Part shown: piece after piece, positions 8,421 through 16,965 of the stretch
Numbering within the stretch: the first letter of the stretch is position 1
How the letters are laid out: the number at the start of each line of letters is the position of its first letter
Assembly: GCF_008635795.1 (NCBI RefSeq)
Contig: NZ_VWRQ01000006.1
Location: forward strand, 62,001 to 126,000
Direction: 5' to 3'
Length of the DNA stretch: 64,000 nt
Source: Paenibacillus tepidiphilus
GTDB lineage: Bacteria > Bacillota > Bacilli > Paenibacillales > Paenibacillaceae
Made by a program: the position numbers and the translations under genes
Notes under the pieces: generated by a model
Told to the model about the DNA's origin: nothing
The model's database searches: none
What the model saw: the letters and a program-made list of their open reading frames with translations, nothing else

Positions 8421-9407
8421 ATGAAACAGGTGACTAAGGGAAGCTGGAACGGTTATGATACATATATTTTGCATAGCCAGGAGCTGGAAGTCACGCTATT
8501 GCCGCGGCTTGGCAACAATGTAATCGCTTTGCGCGATCTTGTGCAAGAGCGCGACATCCTTCGGACGCCTGCCGAGAGCGAGCTGGAATATTACATGCTT
8601 AAGCCGTATCATTTCGGGATTCCGCTGCTGATTCCGCCGGGCCGACTCCGCAAAGGGCGTTTTCATTATGAAGGGGCCGATTACCGGTTTACACCGAATT
8701 CCGGCGATAACCATATTCATGGCCTGCACCGCACCCAGAGCTGGTGTGTCAGCGACATCGAAGAGGACGAGGAGGGCTGCGCGGTTGTCACGGAATTTCT
8801 GACACAGAATGATCCGGACTGGATGGAGCAGTTTCCTGTTCCGCTGAAGCTGGAAATGACGTTCCGGCTGCAGAATGCGTCGCTCCATCAGACGCTGAAG
8901 GTCACCCATCTGGGCGAGCGCGAGCAGCCCGTTCCCTTCGGCATCGGCTATCACAGCTGGTTCCATCTTGACGGCCAGCCCGAGCGTTGGCAGCTGATCC
9001 TGCCGGCCCAAGCGGTCTACGAGCTGGATGCCGGTCTCATTCCTAGCGGCGGACTGCTTCCCCTTGGATCTCTCGAGGCATTGCACCAAGGGATGAACCT
9101 GCAGGGCGCCATTCTCGATACCATATTGCGCGTGGGCGGGGACCAGGCGGCGGAGGCCGTTATGCTCCGTGAAGACGGGTATGGACTGCGTTATTCGGCG
9201 GACAGCGAGTATTTCCGCCACTGGGTGGTCTATACGAACGGAACGGCTGACCGCTTCCTGTGCATCGAACCTTATACCTGGCTGCCGGATGCCCCGAATC
9301 TCGCCAAGGACGAAGACTTCACCGGTCTGATTTCTTTGGTGCCGGGACAGACCGTTGCCTTGCGCACATCTCTTGAATTGCTCTATCCGCATCCTGAAGC
9401 ACCCTGA
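8421..9407 (+). CDS. Aldose 1-epimerase family protein
   Basis: 328 residues. The galactose-mutarotase fold is supported by GDNHIHGLHRTQSW (first catalytic His), GYHSWFHL (second His) and FLCIEPYTWLPDAPN (catalytic Glu). The family interconverts alpha and beta anomers of hexoses in the cytoplasm. The exact sugar is not evident. Two in-frame ATGs exist; the one at 8421 has AAAGGAG ten bases before it, while the upstream ATG sits only two bases from that site. Single gene between the T-box region and a spore-protein gene. Confidence 0.88.
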   Translation: MKQVTKGSWNGYDTYILHSQELEVTLLPRLGNNVIALRDLVQERDILRTPAESELEYYMLKPYHFGIPLLIPPGRLRKGRFHYEGADYRFTPNSGDNHIHGLHRTQSWCVSDIEEDEEGCAVVTEFLTQNDPDWMEQFPVPLKLEMTFRLQNASLHQTLKVTHLGEREQPVPFGIGYHSWFHLDGQPERWQLILPAQAVYELDAGLIPSGGLLPLGSLEALHQGMNLQGAILDTILRVGGDQAAEAVMLREDGYGLRYSADSEYFRHWVVYTNGTADRFLCIEPYTWLPDAPNLAKDEDFTGLISLVPGQTVALRTSLELLYPHPEAP

Positions 9408-9438
9408 AATTACCATCCTTAAAAACTTTCTGACCTGT

Positions 9439-9468
9439 GCATGAAATCTTCCTCCCGCGCTCATACTA
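9439..9468 (+). promoter_or_regulatory. Sigma-G-like promoter of the SASP gene
   Basis: GCATG (9439-9443), 18 bases, then CATACTA (9462-9468) fits the forespore sigma-G pattern (GHATR, 17-18 bases, CATNNTA). It lies 30 bases before the SASP start, which fits the expected late forespore expression. Confidence 0.6.
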
Positions 9469-9498
9469 TCTTCACAACGGGCGAAGGAGGTGACAATC

Positions 9499-9735
9499 AT
9501 GGGTCAAGCAGGTCAATCCGGTCGTAGCAGCCGTTCTAATAACCTGGTCGTTCCCCAAGCAACAGCAGCGCTGCAACAGCTGAAATTCGAAGCAGCGCAG
9601 GAGCTTGGAGTAACCATTCCGCAAGACGGTTATTACGGCAACTACACTTCCCGCGAGACTGGTTCTCTGGGAGGTTACATCACCAAACGTCTTGTACAGC
9701 TGGCAGAACAGCAACTCTCCGGCCGCGTACAGTAG
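9499..9735 (+). CDS. Alpha/beta-type small acid-soluble spore protein
   Basis: 78 residues. Both family blocks are present: the germination-protease cleavage region [11 protein letters not shown] and the C-terminal DNA-binding block [19 protein letters not shown]. Such proteins coat forespore DNA, protect it from UV and heat, and supply amino acids at germination. ATG at 9499 has GGAGGTG six bases upstream. A sigma-G-like promoter precedes it and a terminator follows, so it is a monocistronic forespore gene. Confidence 0.95.
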   Translation: MGQAGQSGRSSRSNNLVVPQATAALQQLKFEAAQELGVTIPQDGYYGNYTSRETGSLGGYITKRLVQLAEQQLSGRVQ

Positions 9736-9793
9736 CCTGATCTTTTAACCGATTCGTCTCCGCCGGACCTTTACCCGGCGGAATAGTACCCCA

Positions 9794-9836
9794 GCCCGCC
9801 CGCACCTTCCTATAAGAAGGCGCAGGCGGGCTTTTG
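9794..9836 (+). terminator. Rho-independent terminator of the SASP gene
   Basis: GCCCGCC...GCACCTT pairs with AAGG...GCGGGC, followed by four T. Confidence 0.75.
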
Positions 9837-9873
9837 ATTAATCCGGGATACACTCCCTCGATTCCCCAGAACG

Positions 9874-10287
9874 TTATTTATAACGCTGTTCTGAACCTTC
9901 AGATATCTGCGACAGCCGCGGGTAACGGATCATCAGATTAGCCATGTTATAGTTGGACTCCAGCGTGGCATCCACTACAACGATGCCTTGGCGGAGGGCG
10001 AATTCGTAGGCGATCTCCCCGTGGGTCCAGCGGCGCTTGTAGTTCAGGCTCTCCAGTGCCATCAACCGGAAGGATGACTGCTGCTCCTGGCTCAGCCCAT
10101 TCTGCTCGTCCCTGAAGGTGCCGCCGCGTCCCTGAAGCGGATTATGCCGGATACCGAACTTGCCGATAGCATTATTGCGGATTTGTATAAATACAGTGCC
10201 GGACGATAGTCCCGCCAACTCCTCCTGCAGCTCCTTGAATACCAAATCAATCTGCCTAGCCAATGATAGCTGTTCCGTACTTAACAT
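9874..10287 (-). CDS. Conserved-looking hypothetical protein
   Basis: 137 residues, no signal peptide and no membrane segment. I do not recognise the family. The N-terminus looks helical (ARQIDLVFKELQEEL). The middle has IQIRNNAIGKFGIRHNP and RGGTFRDEQNGLSQEQQ, and the C-terminus has GIVVVDATLESNYNMANLMIRYP. The start ATG has AGGAGGAAG just upstream, supporting a real gene. It converges on the SASP gene, whose terminator may serve both strands. Confidence 0.6.
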   Translation of the reverse strand: MLSTEQLSLARQIDLVFKELQEELAGLSSGTVFIQIRNNAIGKFGIRHNPLQGRGGTFRDEQNGLSQEQQSSFRLMALESLNYKRRWTHGEIAYEFALRQGIVVVDATLESNYNMANLMIRYPRLSQISEGSEQRYK

Positions 10288-10525
10288 GGTCTTCCTCCTA
10301 AAGGGTTTGGGTTACCGTATAGTTCTTCTACATATACACAATTATCTATGCTGGTTATTAACGGCAAGCTTATAATATAAGGCTTAAGACTCATTATAGG
10401 TGACACGCTTTCTTCCTTCAACATTATTCAACATATTTGGGTATTAATTACTATATATGCGTAATTTTCATGATGAAAGCTCATGTTTTAACCTTTCTAT
10501 CGACCGCAATCGACATTTAAAGGGT
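10288..10525. other. AT-rich intergenic region without a recognised gene
   Basis: About 240 bases upstream of the 9874-10287 gene and beyond the PepF terminator. No ORF with a ribosome site, and no obvious structured RNA seen. It presumably holds the promoter of the minus-strand gene. Confidence 0.5.
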
Positions 10526-10553
10526 TAAAAAAAGCTCCCAGAGGGAGCTTTTT
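10526..10553 (-). terminator. Rho-independent terminator downstream of the PepF-type gene
   Basis: AGCTCCC pairs with GGGAGCT around a three-base loop, with A/T runs on both sides. It can act on either strand; position suits the minus-strand peptidase gene. Confidence 0.65.
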
Positions 10554-10626
10554 GCGTGTTAACACCAATTTTGGCGCGACCGTATTTGATTCTGGTTTAC
10601 TCAATGTTTCAGTTTTGACAAATTTC

Positions 10627-12426
10627 TCAGGCGTATGCCTGTGTCATTTCCATAAACTCTTCGATATCCTTGACGATCAGTTCGACAGCGCCCTGCCAGA
10701 ATTCCGGCTGGCCCAGATCCACCCCGAGATGCTTCTGGACCAGATCCTCCAGAGTCATGACCCCGGTATCCCGCAGCAGCTGATCATACTTCCCGGCAAA
10801 AGTCGGCCCCTCCTGCAGAGCAAGCCGGTATAAGCCCGTGCTGAACATATATCCCACCGTATACGGGAAATTATAGAACGGGACATCCGTGCTGTAGAAA
10901 TGCAGCTTGGCCGCCCAGAAATGCGGATGATAATCTGAAAGCACACCGCAGAAGGCTTCCTTCTGCGCTTCCACCATCAGCTCGGACAGCTCGGCAGCGT
11001 TCAGAAGACCCTGCTTCCGCTTCTCGTAGAAGCGGGTTTCAAACAGGAAGCGTGCATGAATATTCATGAAGAAAGCTACACTGTTCTGGATTTTCACTTC
11101 AAGCAATGCCAGCTTCTCCTCCGGCGTCGCCGCCGCTTTAACCTGGGCATCGGCCACAATCATCTCCGCAAAGGTGGAGGCTGTCTCCGCTACGTTCATC
11201 GCGTAATTCTGGTTGAAATACGGCTGATCGTCGAGCAGGTAAGAATGGTAAGCATGCCCCAGCTCATGAGCCAGCGTCGAGACATTGGACGGCGTGCCGC
11301 TGTAGGTCATAAAGATGCGTGATTCTTTGGCCTCCGGGAATGAAACACAGAAGCCACCTGGACGTTTACCCGGACGGTCTTCGACCTCAATCCAGTTATT
11401 GTCGAAAGCAAGCTCGGCAAAATCCGCCATCTTCGGACTGAATTTGCGGAATTGTGCAACAATGTCGTTTGCCGCTTGTTCATAGGGGATCTTGCCGGAG
11501 GTCTCGCCGACAGGAGCATCGACATCGACCCAGGTCAGTGTTTCCAGACCGAGCACCTTGGCCTTTCGCTGTAAATAAGCGACCAGATGGTGCTTGCTGT
11601 CCGTAATTACCTTCCACATGACATCCAGCGTCTCGCGTGACATCCGGTTGATGGCCAGCGGCTCCTTCAGCACATCCTCCCAGCCCCGTGCCTGATACAG
11701 CTTGATCCGGAAGCCGGCGAGATGATTAAGCGTGTCTGCACAGTGATCGGCCGCTGCACCCCACGCCTCTTCCCACTTGCCGAACATCTCCTGGCGGACG
11801 CTTGCATCGGGGTTATCGAGTGTATTGAACGCTTGGCCCACGGACAACATCCGCTTGCCTTCCTCATCTTCATAAGGGATCTGGATGCCGCCGACAATCG
11901 TGTCGTAATGCTCACCCCAGGCATGGTATCCGTCTACAGCGAGCTCCAGCGCCAGGCTTTCCAGTTCAGGACTCAGCTTTTCCCGGGCCATTTCACGGCT
12001 CTCGCTGAGCACAAAGGCGATCGGGGCGATCTCCGGACGGGCCATCCAGGCGCTCCATACTTCATCTGAAGTTTGTCCGAGTACATTGTCGAATTTGGAG
12101 CTGATTCCCTGATAGGCCGCCCGCAGTCCCGTTACTTTGGAGGAGAGGCGTACAGCCCCTTTGTCCTGCTGGTCCTGCGCACCCAGACAGCCGACGAACT
12201 CAGCGGCCTGGATCAACCGTCCGGCGCAGCTTTGCAATAGCGCAACGACAGCATCCAGCGCTTCAGTCTCCTGAACGCTTGCAGGCGGGCTGCTGGCCTC
12301 AACCTTATTCCGCAATATATCCAGATCGCTCTCCAGCTTCTGCAGAAACTCGGCGAGCTGGGGGGAGGAGGAGCCTCCTGCAAAGATCGAATCCAGATCC
12401 CAGGTAAGCGATAAAGCAGATTTCAT
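10627..12426 (-). CDS. M3 family oligoendopeptidase (PepF type)
   Basis: 599 residues, the normal PepF/M3B length. The zinc motif HExxH is HELGH at residues 387-391, followed by the helix AYHSYLL. The downstream Glu ligand lies in the ETASTFAEM segment. It should be a cytoplasmic zinc metallopeptidase that degrades oligopeptides; in some bacilli PepF also processes signal peptides or Phr-type peptides. The ATG at 12426 has AAGGAGTGG close upstream, so the 42 extra upstream codons are rejected. Divergent from the yycC-like gene. Confidence 0.93.
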   Translation of the reverse strand: MKSALSLTWDLDSIFAGGSSSPQLAEFLQKLESDLDILRNKVEASSPPASVQETEALDAVVALLQSCAGRLIQAAEFVGCLGAQDQQDKGAVRLSSKVTGLRAAYQGISSKFDNVLGQTSDEVWSAWMARPEIAPIAFVLSESREMAREKLSPELESLALELAVDGYHAWGEHYDTIVGGIQIPYEDEEGKRMLSVGQAFNTLDNPDASVRQEMFGKWEEAWGAAADHCADTLNHLAGFRIKLYQARGWEDVLKEPLAINRMSRETLDVMWKVITDSKHHLVAYLQRKAKVLGLETLTWVDVDAPVGETSGKIPYEQAANDIVAQFRKFSPKMADFAELAFDNNWIEVEDRPGKRPGGFCVSFPEAKESRIFMTYSGTPSNVSTLAHELGHAYHSYLLDDQPYFNQNYAMNVAETASTFAEMIVADAQVKAAATPEEKLALLEVKIQNSVAFFMNIHARFLFETRFYEKRKQGLLNAAELSELMVEAQKEAFCGVLSDYHPHFWAAKLHFYSTDVPFYNFPYTVGYMFSTGLYRLALQEGPTFAGKYDQLLRDTGVMTLEDLVQKHLGVDLGQPEFWQGAVELIVKDIEEFMEMTQAYA

Positions 12427-12542
12427 ACATTTTCCACTCCTTAAAATCAACATTGGTTTACTTTGTAATTGTCCGGCAGCCATGGTAAAGTAGTTGGCAG
12501 AAACACCGCTAGCACCATTCCATCCTAAGGAGGGCTTCACAA

Positions 12543-12734
12543 GTGGGTCCACTGAAAATTTCTCCCGAAACAGCCATTACCTTGTCCAAACAGCTTGGCG
12601 TTCCTCTGGAACACCTGATGCATATGCCTCAACATATTCTGCTGCAAAAAATTGCTGAGCTGTCGAAGAACAGCGGCACCGGAACCAGCGGCGGCGAGTC
12701 AGGCACTTCCGGATCCGGCCAGGAAGAACAATGA
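12543..12734 (+). CDS. yycC: YycC-like small protein
   Basis: 63 residues. The first ~40 match the small YycC family of bacilli: PLKISPETAITLSKQLG then LEHLMHMPQHILLQKIAEL. The tail is Gly/Ser-rich low complexity. Function unknown. It starts at GTG with AAGGAGGG eight bases upstream. Its stop overlaps the start of the next gene by four bases, so the two are translationally coupled. Confidence 0.75.
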   Translation: MGPLKISPETAITLSKQLGVPLEHLMHMPQHILLQKIAELSKNSGTGTSGGESGTSGSGQEEQ

Positions 12735-12961
12735 TCCCTTTCAGTCACAGCTGGCCTTATGACATCTTTCAAAGGGACGTGTATATGCAATATTGTCCCT
12801 TCTGCAGCAAGGAGCATGTACTGCTGCCCATGAAGCCGCAAGAGCTGAAGAGCGTGCGGGAAGGCAAGAAGAAGCTGCTTGTCTTTCCCTGCTGCGGGAG
12901 CAGCCTGACGGTCGTCGACAGTGACGCGGACTATCTGCTCTTTGACCGTGCCGTCCGCTAG
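12731..12961 (+). CDS. Small CxxC protein of unknown function
   Basis: 76 residues. YCPFCSKEHVLLP followed by FPCCGSSLTVVD gives two Cys pairs that could bind a zinc ion (ribbon-like). No family recognised. It is coupled to the YycC-like gene through an ATGA overlap and followed by a strong terminator, so the pair forms a two-gene operon. Confidence 0.65.
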   Translation: MIPFSHSWPYDIFQRDVYMQYCPFCSKEHVLLPMKPQELKSVREGKKKLLVFPCCGSSLTVVDSDADYLLFDRAVR

Positions 12962-12996
12962 CCAAACATGAACCACGAGCAGCCCCTACCATTCAG

Positions 12997-13034
12997 GAGC
13001 GCGGACAGAGTGTATACTCGGTCCGCGCTCCTTA
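12997..13034 (+). terminator. Rho-independent terminator
   Basis: GAGCGCGGAC pairs exactly with GTCCGCGCTC around a 14-base loop, followed by a short CTTAT tract. Confidence 0.65.
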
Positions 13035-13072
13035 TATTCCATCCTTCTCCGTTCCTCGGAACCGTCCGGCGC

Positions 13073-13771
13073 CTATATAGGCACGCCCTCCGGATCGTTA
13101 TCCTCTCCGCGCATCTGCTCGCGCAGCAATGTCCATTGCTCCCTTGAGGACCGGATCATCGCAGCGTCGGTGATGCGCTGGTCGTTAATCACCCGCGAGA
13201 ACCAGCGCACAGCGTCGTTGAATTCTCCGACACGGCGGCTCAGCTCACCGATGAGGTACATCAGCCGGGCATCATTCCCGCCCATTCCGTCCGTTTCGAA
13301 GACTCTGATATATTCCTCCAGGGCATAACGCAGAAAGCGCTGCTCCTGCTCGGTTCCGCCGTTATAACGGTACATCCAGGCGATATGGTGAAGCAGCGAG
13401 GCGATAATACGGCTCTTATCACTGATGCTTTGCGCACAGATCAGTGCCAGCTTGTACGTCTCCAGAGCAGCCATCCAATCGCGTTTGCCGCCAAAATCGC
13501 GGGAGAGCCAGCGTTTGCCAACCTGTTCGTAAAAGGCCTTACGTTGCATATCGCTCAGCTTGTCAGCGGAATTCTCCGTCGAAGCGAAGCCGCACTGCGG
13601 GCAGACCCGCACGACGTAGTAATCAGGGTTCTCATCCTTGTAGTAGGAGCAGAAGTCTGCATCGCGGCGGATGGCTTTCTTGAGGCTTGGCCGTACCCGG
13701 GAGGTGGAGAACTCATGCTCACAATTGCAGCATGTGACTTTAATCGAGTAAAGCGGCATTAAGTCTGGCAA
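13073..13771 (-). CDS. DUF2225 family protein (zinc ribbon plus TPR)
   Basis: 232 residues. Two zinc-binding Cys pairs, CCNCEHEF near residue 14 and VCPQCGF near residue 57, flank a short basic stretch. The rest is helical and TPR-like (AALETYKLALICAQSI, ALEEYIRVFE, FNDAVRWFSRVI). This is the layout of DUF2225 proteins, whose function is unknown. It starts either at TTG 13771 or at ATG 13759, four codons later. It lies downstream of the globin gene on the same strand. Confidence 0.8.
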   Translation of the reverse strand: MPDLMPLYSIKVTCCNCEHEFSTSRVRPSLKKAIRRDADFCSYYKDENPDYYVVRVCPQCGFASTENSADKLSDMQRKAFYEQVGKRWLSRDFGGKRDWMAALETYKLALICAQSISDKSRIIASLLHHIAWMYRYNGGTEQEQRFLRYALEEYIRVFETDGMGGNDARLMYLIGELSRRVGEFNDAVRWFSRVINDQRITDAAMIRSSREQWTLLREQMRGEDNDPEGVPI

Positions 13772-13804
13772 ATACCTTCATCCTTTCAAAGGGCCGGTTC
13801 CATT

Positions 13805-14188
13805 CTACCCCTCATTCATGTTGACAAAATGATGCGCCGGGCCGGACAGACGATTGAGTACCACAGAGCGCAAAGGCTCCTCAACCCCGATATCCTCCAG
13901 CGCCTCACGCATACATTCCAGCCATTCCCCGGCGCGCTCCGGGGTAATAGGAACATGCATATGCCTTGCCCGCATCATCGGATGGCCGTGCTGCTCGGAG
14001 AACAGTGCCGGGCCGCCAAAGAACTGGCTTAAGAATTGAAACTGCTTCTCCATCACAGGGGTAATATCAGCCGGAAACAGCGGACCCAGCTGCGGATGGC
14101 GCTGCACCTTGGCATAGAAGGCCTCCACCAGACGGCTTAACCCTTCCGCTCCCCCCAAGTTATCGTACAGACTCGCGTTAGGATTCAT
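13805..14188 (-). CDS. yjbI: Truncated hemoglobin, group II (YjbI-like)
   Basis: 127 residues. Group II truncated globin features: LYDNLGGAEGLSRLVEAFYAKV at the N-terminus, FxxxQFFGGPALFSEQHGHPMMRARHM around the proximal His, and a Trp in the G helix (AGEWLECM). It binds heme and oxygen in the cytoplasm and probably deals with oxygen or peroxide stress. In B. subtilis the gene is next to yjbH; here it is followed instead by the DUF2225 gene, 33 bases away and probably cotranscribed. Confidence 0.92.
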   Translation of the reverse strand: MNPNASLYDNLGGAEGLSRLVEAFYAKVQRHPQLGPLFPADITPVMEKQFQFLSQFFGGPALFSEQHGHPMMRARHMHVPITPERAGEWLECMREALEDIGVEEPLRSVVLNRLSGPAHHFVNMNEG

Positions 14189-14335
14189 TCGGCACCCCAG
14201 CTTCCTTACAAATTTTCGGTTCTACCTTCTTATTATACACAAATCGCCCCTATAAAGTGGGGGGCTTTTGCATCGTTAAGGATTTAGGCACCTGGACGGA
14301 TACCCTGAACAGTTCGCTATAGGAAATACCCCAAA

Positions 14336-14368
14336 ACAAAAAAAGCGCTGAATGAAAATTCAGCGCTT
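14336..14368 (-). terminator. Rho-independent terminator of the small membrane ORF
   Basis: On the minus strand AGCGCTGAA pairs with TTCAGCGCT, followed by a run of T with one G interruption. Its position right after the 14377 stop supports that tiny gene. Confidence 0.75.
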
Positions 14369-14376
14369 TAAGCTTA

Positions 14377-14472
14377 TTAATAGGTCCGAAATTCCTCATC
14401 ACCGGGTGGGACGAGAGAGGACCGGATCACATAAACAAAGGCACAAACCAGAACTCCGGCAACTACACTCAT
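14377..14472 (-). CDS. Very small single-span membrane protein
   Basis: 31 residues: a hydrophobic segment (SVVAGVLVCAFVYVI) followed by a polar tail ending EEFRTY. The frame extends upstream to 14700, but the purine-rich GGAG about eight bases before ATG 14472, together with the composition, favours the short form. A terminator directly after the stop supports expression. No family recognised. It could instead start two codons earlier. Confidence 0.45.
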   Translation of the reverse strand: MSVVAGVLVCAFVYVIRSSLVPPGDEEFRTY

Positions 14473-14644
14473 CACCATCACTCCATCCCTAATTATCATC
14501 GTTAACAAGGTGTGCGTTTTATTAGATCCATCATACCATAAATACCGCAAAAATACAGCGTATCCTGCAAACGGTTTCCGTTTTTTTGTGCTGTTTGTCC
14601 TATGCGCGGCATAGTCTATAGGCATAGACCGGGAGGCGTTGACC

Positions 14645-15895
14645 ATGACCTTGAACAAGTTAGCCGGCCTGCTGCTGGGTGCCGGATTTGCCTGCTGCAT
14701 GCTGCTGATGCTGCTTCATCCGGAAAGCTCTCTCACTGCGGCGCTGCGCGGCTTATCCATCTGGTGGGATGTGCTGTTTCCTTCGCTGTTTCCCTTCTTC
14801 GTTATCTCAGAGCTGATGCTCGGCTTCGGTGTGGTCCATCTGCTGGGGGCTCTGCTAGACCCGCTGATGCGTCCGCTCTTCAACATACCCGGCACCGGAG
14901 GCTTCGTCGCAGCTATGGGGTACGTCTCCGGATATCCGGTAGGCGCCAGGCTTACGGCCAAGCTCCGGGAGCAGGGAATGATCAGCCGGGTGGAAGGCGA
15001 GCGGCTGGTCGCCGCCACTACCTCCTCCGACCCGATCTTTCTGCTGGGAGCGGTATCGGTCGGCTTCTTCCACGATGCTTCGCTGGGTCTGGCGCTGGCT
15101 GTCGCCCACTACGGGGGCGGCCTTATCGTCGGCCTGCTGATGTCCTTTCACGGACGCTCGGAGGATGCGGAGGCTTCAGGCAAGCAAGAACCGCAGCCGG
15201 GAACAGGTAATGCGGAGGGCGGGCGGCTGCGCACCGCCTTCCGGGCTATGGCCGAAGCGCGGGCCAGAGACGGACGCAGCCTCGGCGAGCTTCTGAGAGG
15301 AGCAGTGCAATCCTCACTGCAGCTTATTATTGTCGTGGGCGGACTGGTTGTATTCTTCAATGTGCTGATGGAGCTTCTTGCCCGTACAGGTATATTGTCA
15401 CTGCTCTTCGGGGCAATCGCCCAGTTGCTGCCCTGGGCAGGGCTCCCTCCGGAGCTGTCCGCAGCGCTGGGCAGCGGCCTGTTCGAGGTCACGATCGGCG
15501 CCCGTTCGGCCGGAGCGGCTGCACCGTCGATTCCGCTGGAGTACAAGGCTGCCGCCGCCGCTTTTATTCTGTCGTGGGGCGGTCTGTCCGTGCATGCCCA
15601 GGTGGCCAGCATACTGAACGGCACGGGGCTCCGCTATATGCCCTTCCTGGCCGCGCGTCTAATCCATGCCTTCCTGTCGGGAGCGCTGCTGCTCCTGCTC
15701 TGGAAGCCGCTGCACTCCCTTGGCGCTTCGCAAGGAAGCTGGGATGCCGTGCCCGCAGCGGCCGGTCTGTCCTCCGCAGCGGCCGGCCTAACCGCCAGTC
15801 TGGGCCTGCTGGCGGTTATACTTGCGGCAGCGGTGCTGCTAGCTGTGCTAGCAGCACCGCTCCGCGCCATTGTCCGGCCGTGGCGGCGGCGCTAA
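14645..15895 (+). CDS. ylbJ: Sporulation integral membrane protein YlbJ
   Basis: 416 residues with about eight to nine membrane helices. Conserved YlbJ stretches are seen: WWDVLFPSLFPFFVISELMLGFG, MGYVSGYPVGARLTAKL, TSSDPIFLLGAVSVGFF and the C-terminal WGGLSVHAQVASIL. In B. subtilis YlbJ is a mother-cell (sigma-E) protein needed for normal spores. ATG at 14645 is preferred over TTG at 14639 because GGGAGG then lies eight bases away instead of two. Upstream are two small palindromes (CTATGC/GCATAG and GTCTAT/ATAGAC) of unknown meaning. Confidence 0.92.
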   Translation: MTLNKLAGLLLGAGFACCMLLMLLHPESSLTAALRGLSIWWDVLFPSLFPFFVISELMLGFGVVHLLGALLDPLMRPLFNIPGTGGFVAAMGYVSGYPVGARLTAKLREQGMISRVEGERLVAATTSSDPIFLLGAVSVGFFHDASLGLALAVAHYGGGLIVGLLMSFHGRSEDAEASGKQEPQPGTGNAEGGRLRTAFRAMAEARARDGRSLGELLRGAVQSSLQLIIVVGGLVVFFNVLMELLARTGILSLLFGAIAQLLPWAGLPPELSAALGSGLFEVTIGARSAGAAAPSIPLEYKAAAAAFILSWGGLSVHAQVASILNGTGLRYMPFLAARLIHAFLSGALLLLLWKPLHSLGASQGSWDAVPAAAGLSSAAAGLTASLGLLAVILAAAVLLAVLAAPLRAIVRPWRRR

Positions 15896-15997
15896 GCCCG
15901 GTGTCCGCCTGATTTTTCATCGGTTAAAATATTGTTTTCCGCTGCAAGATTGATTATGATCGGTGTATCACAGAATTATAAAGGGGCTTGGCACATC

Positions 15998-16801
15998 TTG
16001 AGATATTATGTTCTGGACCGCGGCGACGAGCTGTCCATCACACTTGCGGAGCAATTCCACCGGCTTGCGGCACAGCGGAATCTGCAGCTCGATGCCGAGT
16101 CTCCGCAAATTGTTATATCCATCGGCGGCGACGGAACGATGCTGCATGCATTTCACACCTTTATCGACCAGATTCAGAATTTGGCGTTCGTCGGCGTTCA
16201 TACCGGCCATCTGGGCTTCTATGCCGACTGGCAGGCGGAAGAGCTGCCCACGCTGATCGACTATATATGCGGTGAAGGCCAAGGTGGACCATCCAGTCCG
16301 CGTATGGTAAAGTATCCGCTGCTGGAGCTGGAGATTCACAAGAAATCCGGTTCCTCCTCCCATATTGCGCTGAATGAATTTACGCTGAAGGGCGTGGATG
16401 GTACGGTCGTCATCCAGGTCGATATCAATGATGTCGCCTTCGAGATGTTCCGGGGTGACGGACTGTGCATCTCTACTCCATCGGGAAGCACGGCCTACAA
16501 TAAAAGCCTTGGCGGCGCCATGGTACACCCTACGATTGAAGCGCTGCAAATTGCCGAAATCGCCTCGATCAACAACCGGGTGTTCCGCACGATGGGCTCG
16601 CCGCTGCTGCTGCCGAAGCATCATCATTGCGATATTTTCTCCCGCAAGGACCAGAGACTGCTGCTTACCGTCGATCACAACAACATTCCGGTCGACGATC
16701 TGGTCTCGGTGCGCTGTCAGGTATCCGACAAAAAAATAACCTTCGCCAGATACCGCCCCTTCCCTTTCTGGAGCCGGGTGCGCGAAGCCTTTCTGATTTA
16801 A
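15998..16801 (+). CDS. nadK: NAD kinase
   Basis: 267 residues. Hallmarks are the phosphate-binding GGDGT (VISIGGDGTMLHAFH), the NE motif (LNEFTLK) and the Gly-rich PSGSTAYNKSLGG. It phosphorylates NAD to NADP in the cytoplasm. The N-terminus resembles the shorter Bacillus paralogue NadF/YtdI type. The start is taken as TTG at 15998 because AAAGGGG lies about ten bases before it and because the family begins just before this point; the open frame adds 22 upstream codons without a ribosome site. Confidence 0.93.
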   Translation: MRYYVLDRGDELSITLAEQFHRLAAQRNLQLDAESPQIVISIGGDGTMLHAFHTFIDQIQNLAFVGVHTGHLGFYADWQAEELPTLIDYICGEGQGGPSSPRMVKYPLLELEIHKKSGSSSHIALNEFTLKGVDGTVVIQVDINDVAFEMFRGDGLCISTPSGSTAYNKSLGGAMVHPTIEALQIAEIASINNRVFRTMGSPLLLPKHHHCDIFSRKDQRLLLTVDHNNIPVDDLVSVRCQVSDKKITFARYRPFPFWSRVREAFLI

Positions 16802-16813
16802 CGCTTATTCCGT

Positions 16814-16843
16814 ACGGGGATGAATTTTTCGTTCCCGTTTTTA
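16814..16843 (+). terminator. Rho-independent terminator of the NAD kinase gene
   Basis: ACGGGGA pairs with TTCCCGT around an AT-rich loop, followed by TTTTATTTT. Confidence 0.55.
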
Positions 16844-16890
16844 TTTTCCTCATTTTTACAATTATAACACCTGCTGCTTACATGAAATGA

Positions 16891-16920
16891 TAGACAGTCC
16901 AAAAATGCAGGTGGTATAAT
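16891..16920 (+). promoter_or_regulatory. Sigma-A promoter
   Basis: TAGACA (16891-16896), 18 bases, then TATAAT (16915-16920) with an extended TGG before the -10. It lies about 45 bases ahead of the next start codon. Confidence 0.65.
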
Positions 16921-16965
16921 GAACCTATTTTACATAGTGCTGCTAATTATAAAGGAGAGAATATC

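Noticed and set aside
14377..14700. 107-codon version of the small membrane ORF
   Set aside because: The upstream part overlaps the start of ylbJ, has no ribosome site and unlikely composition; only the last 31 codons are supported.
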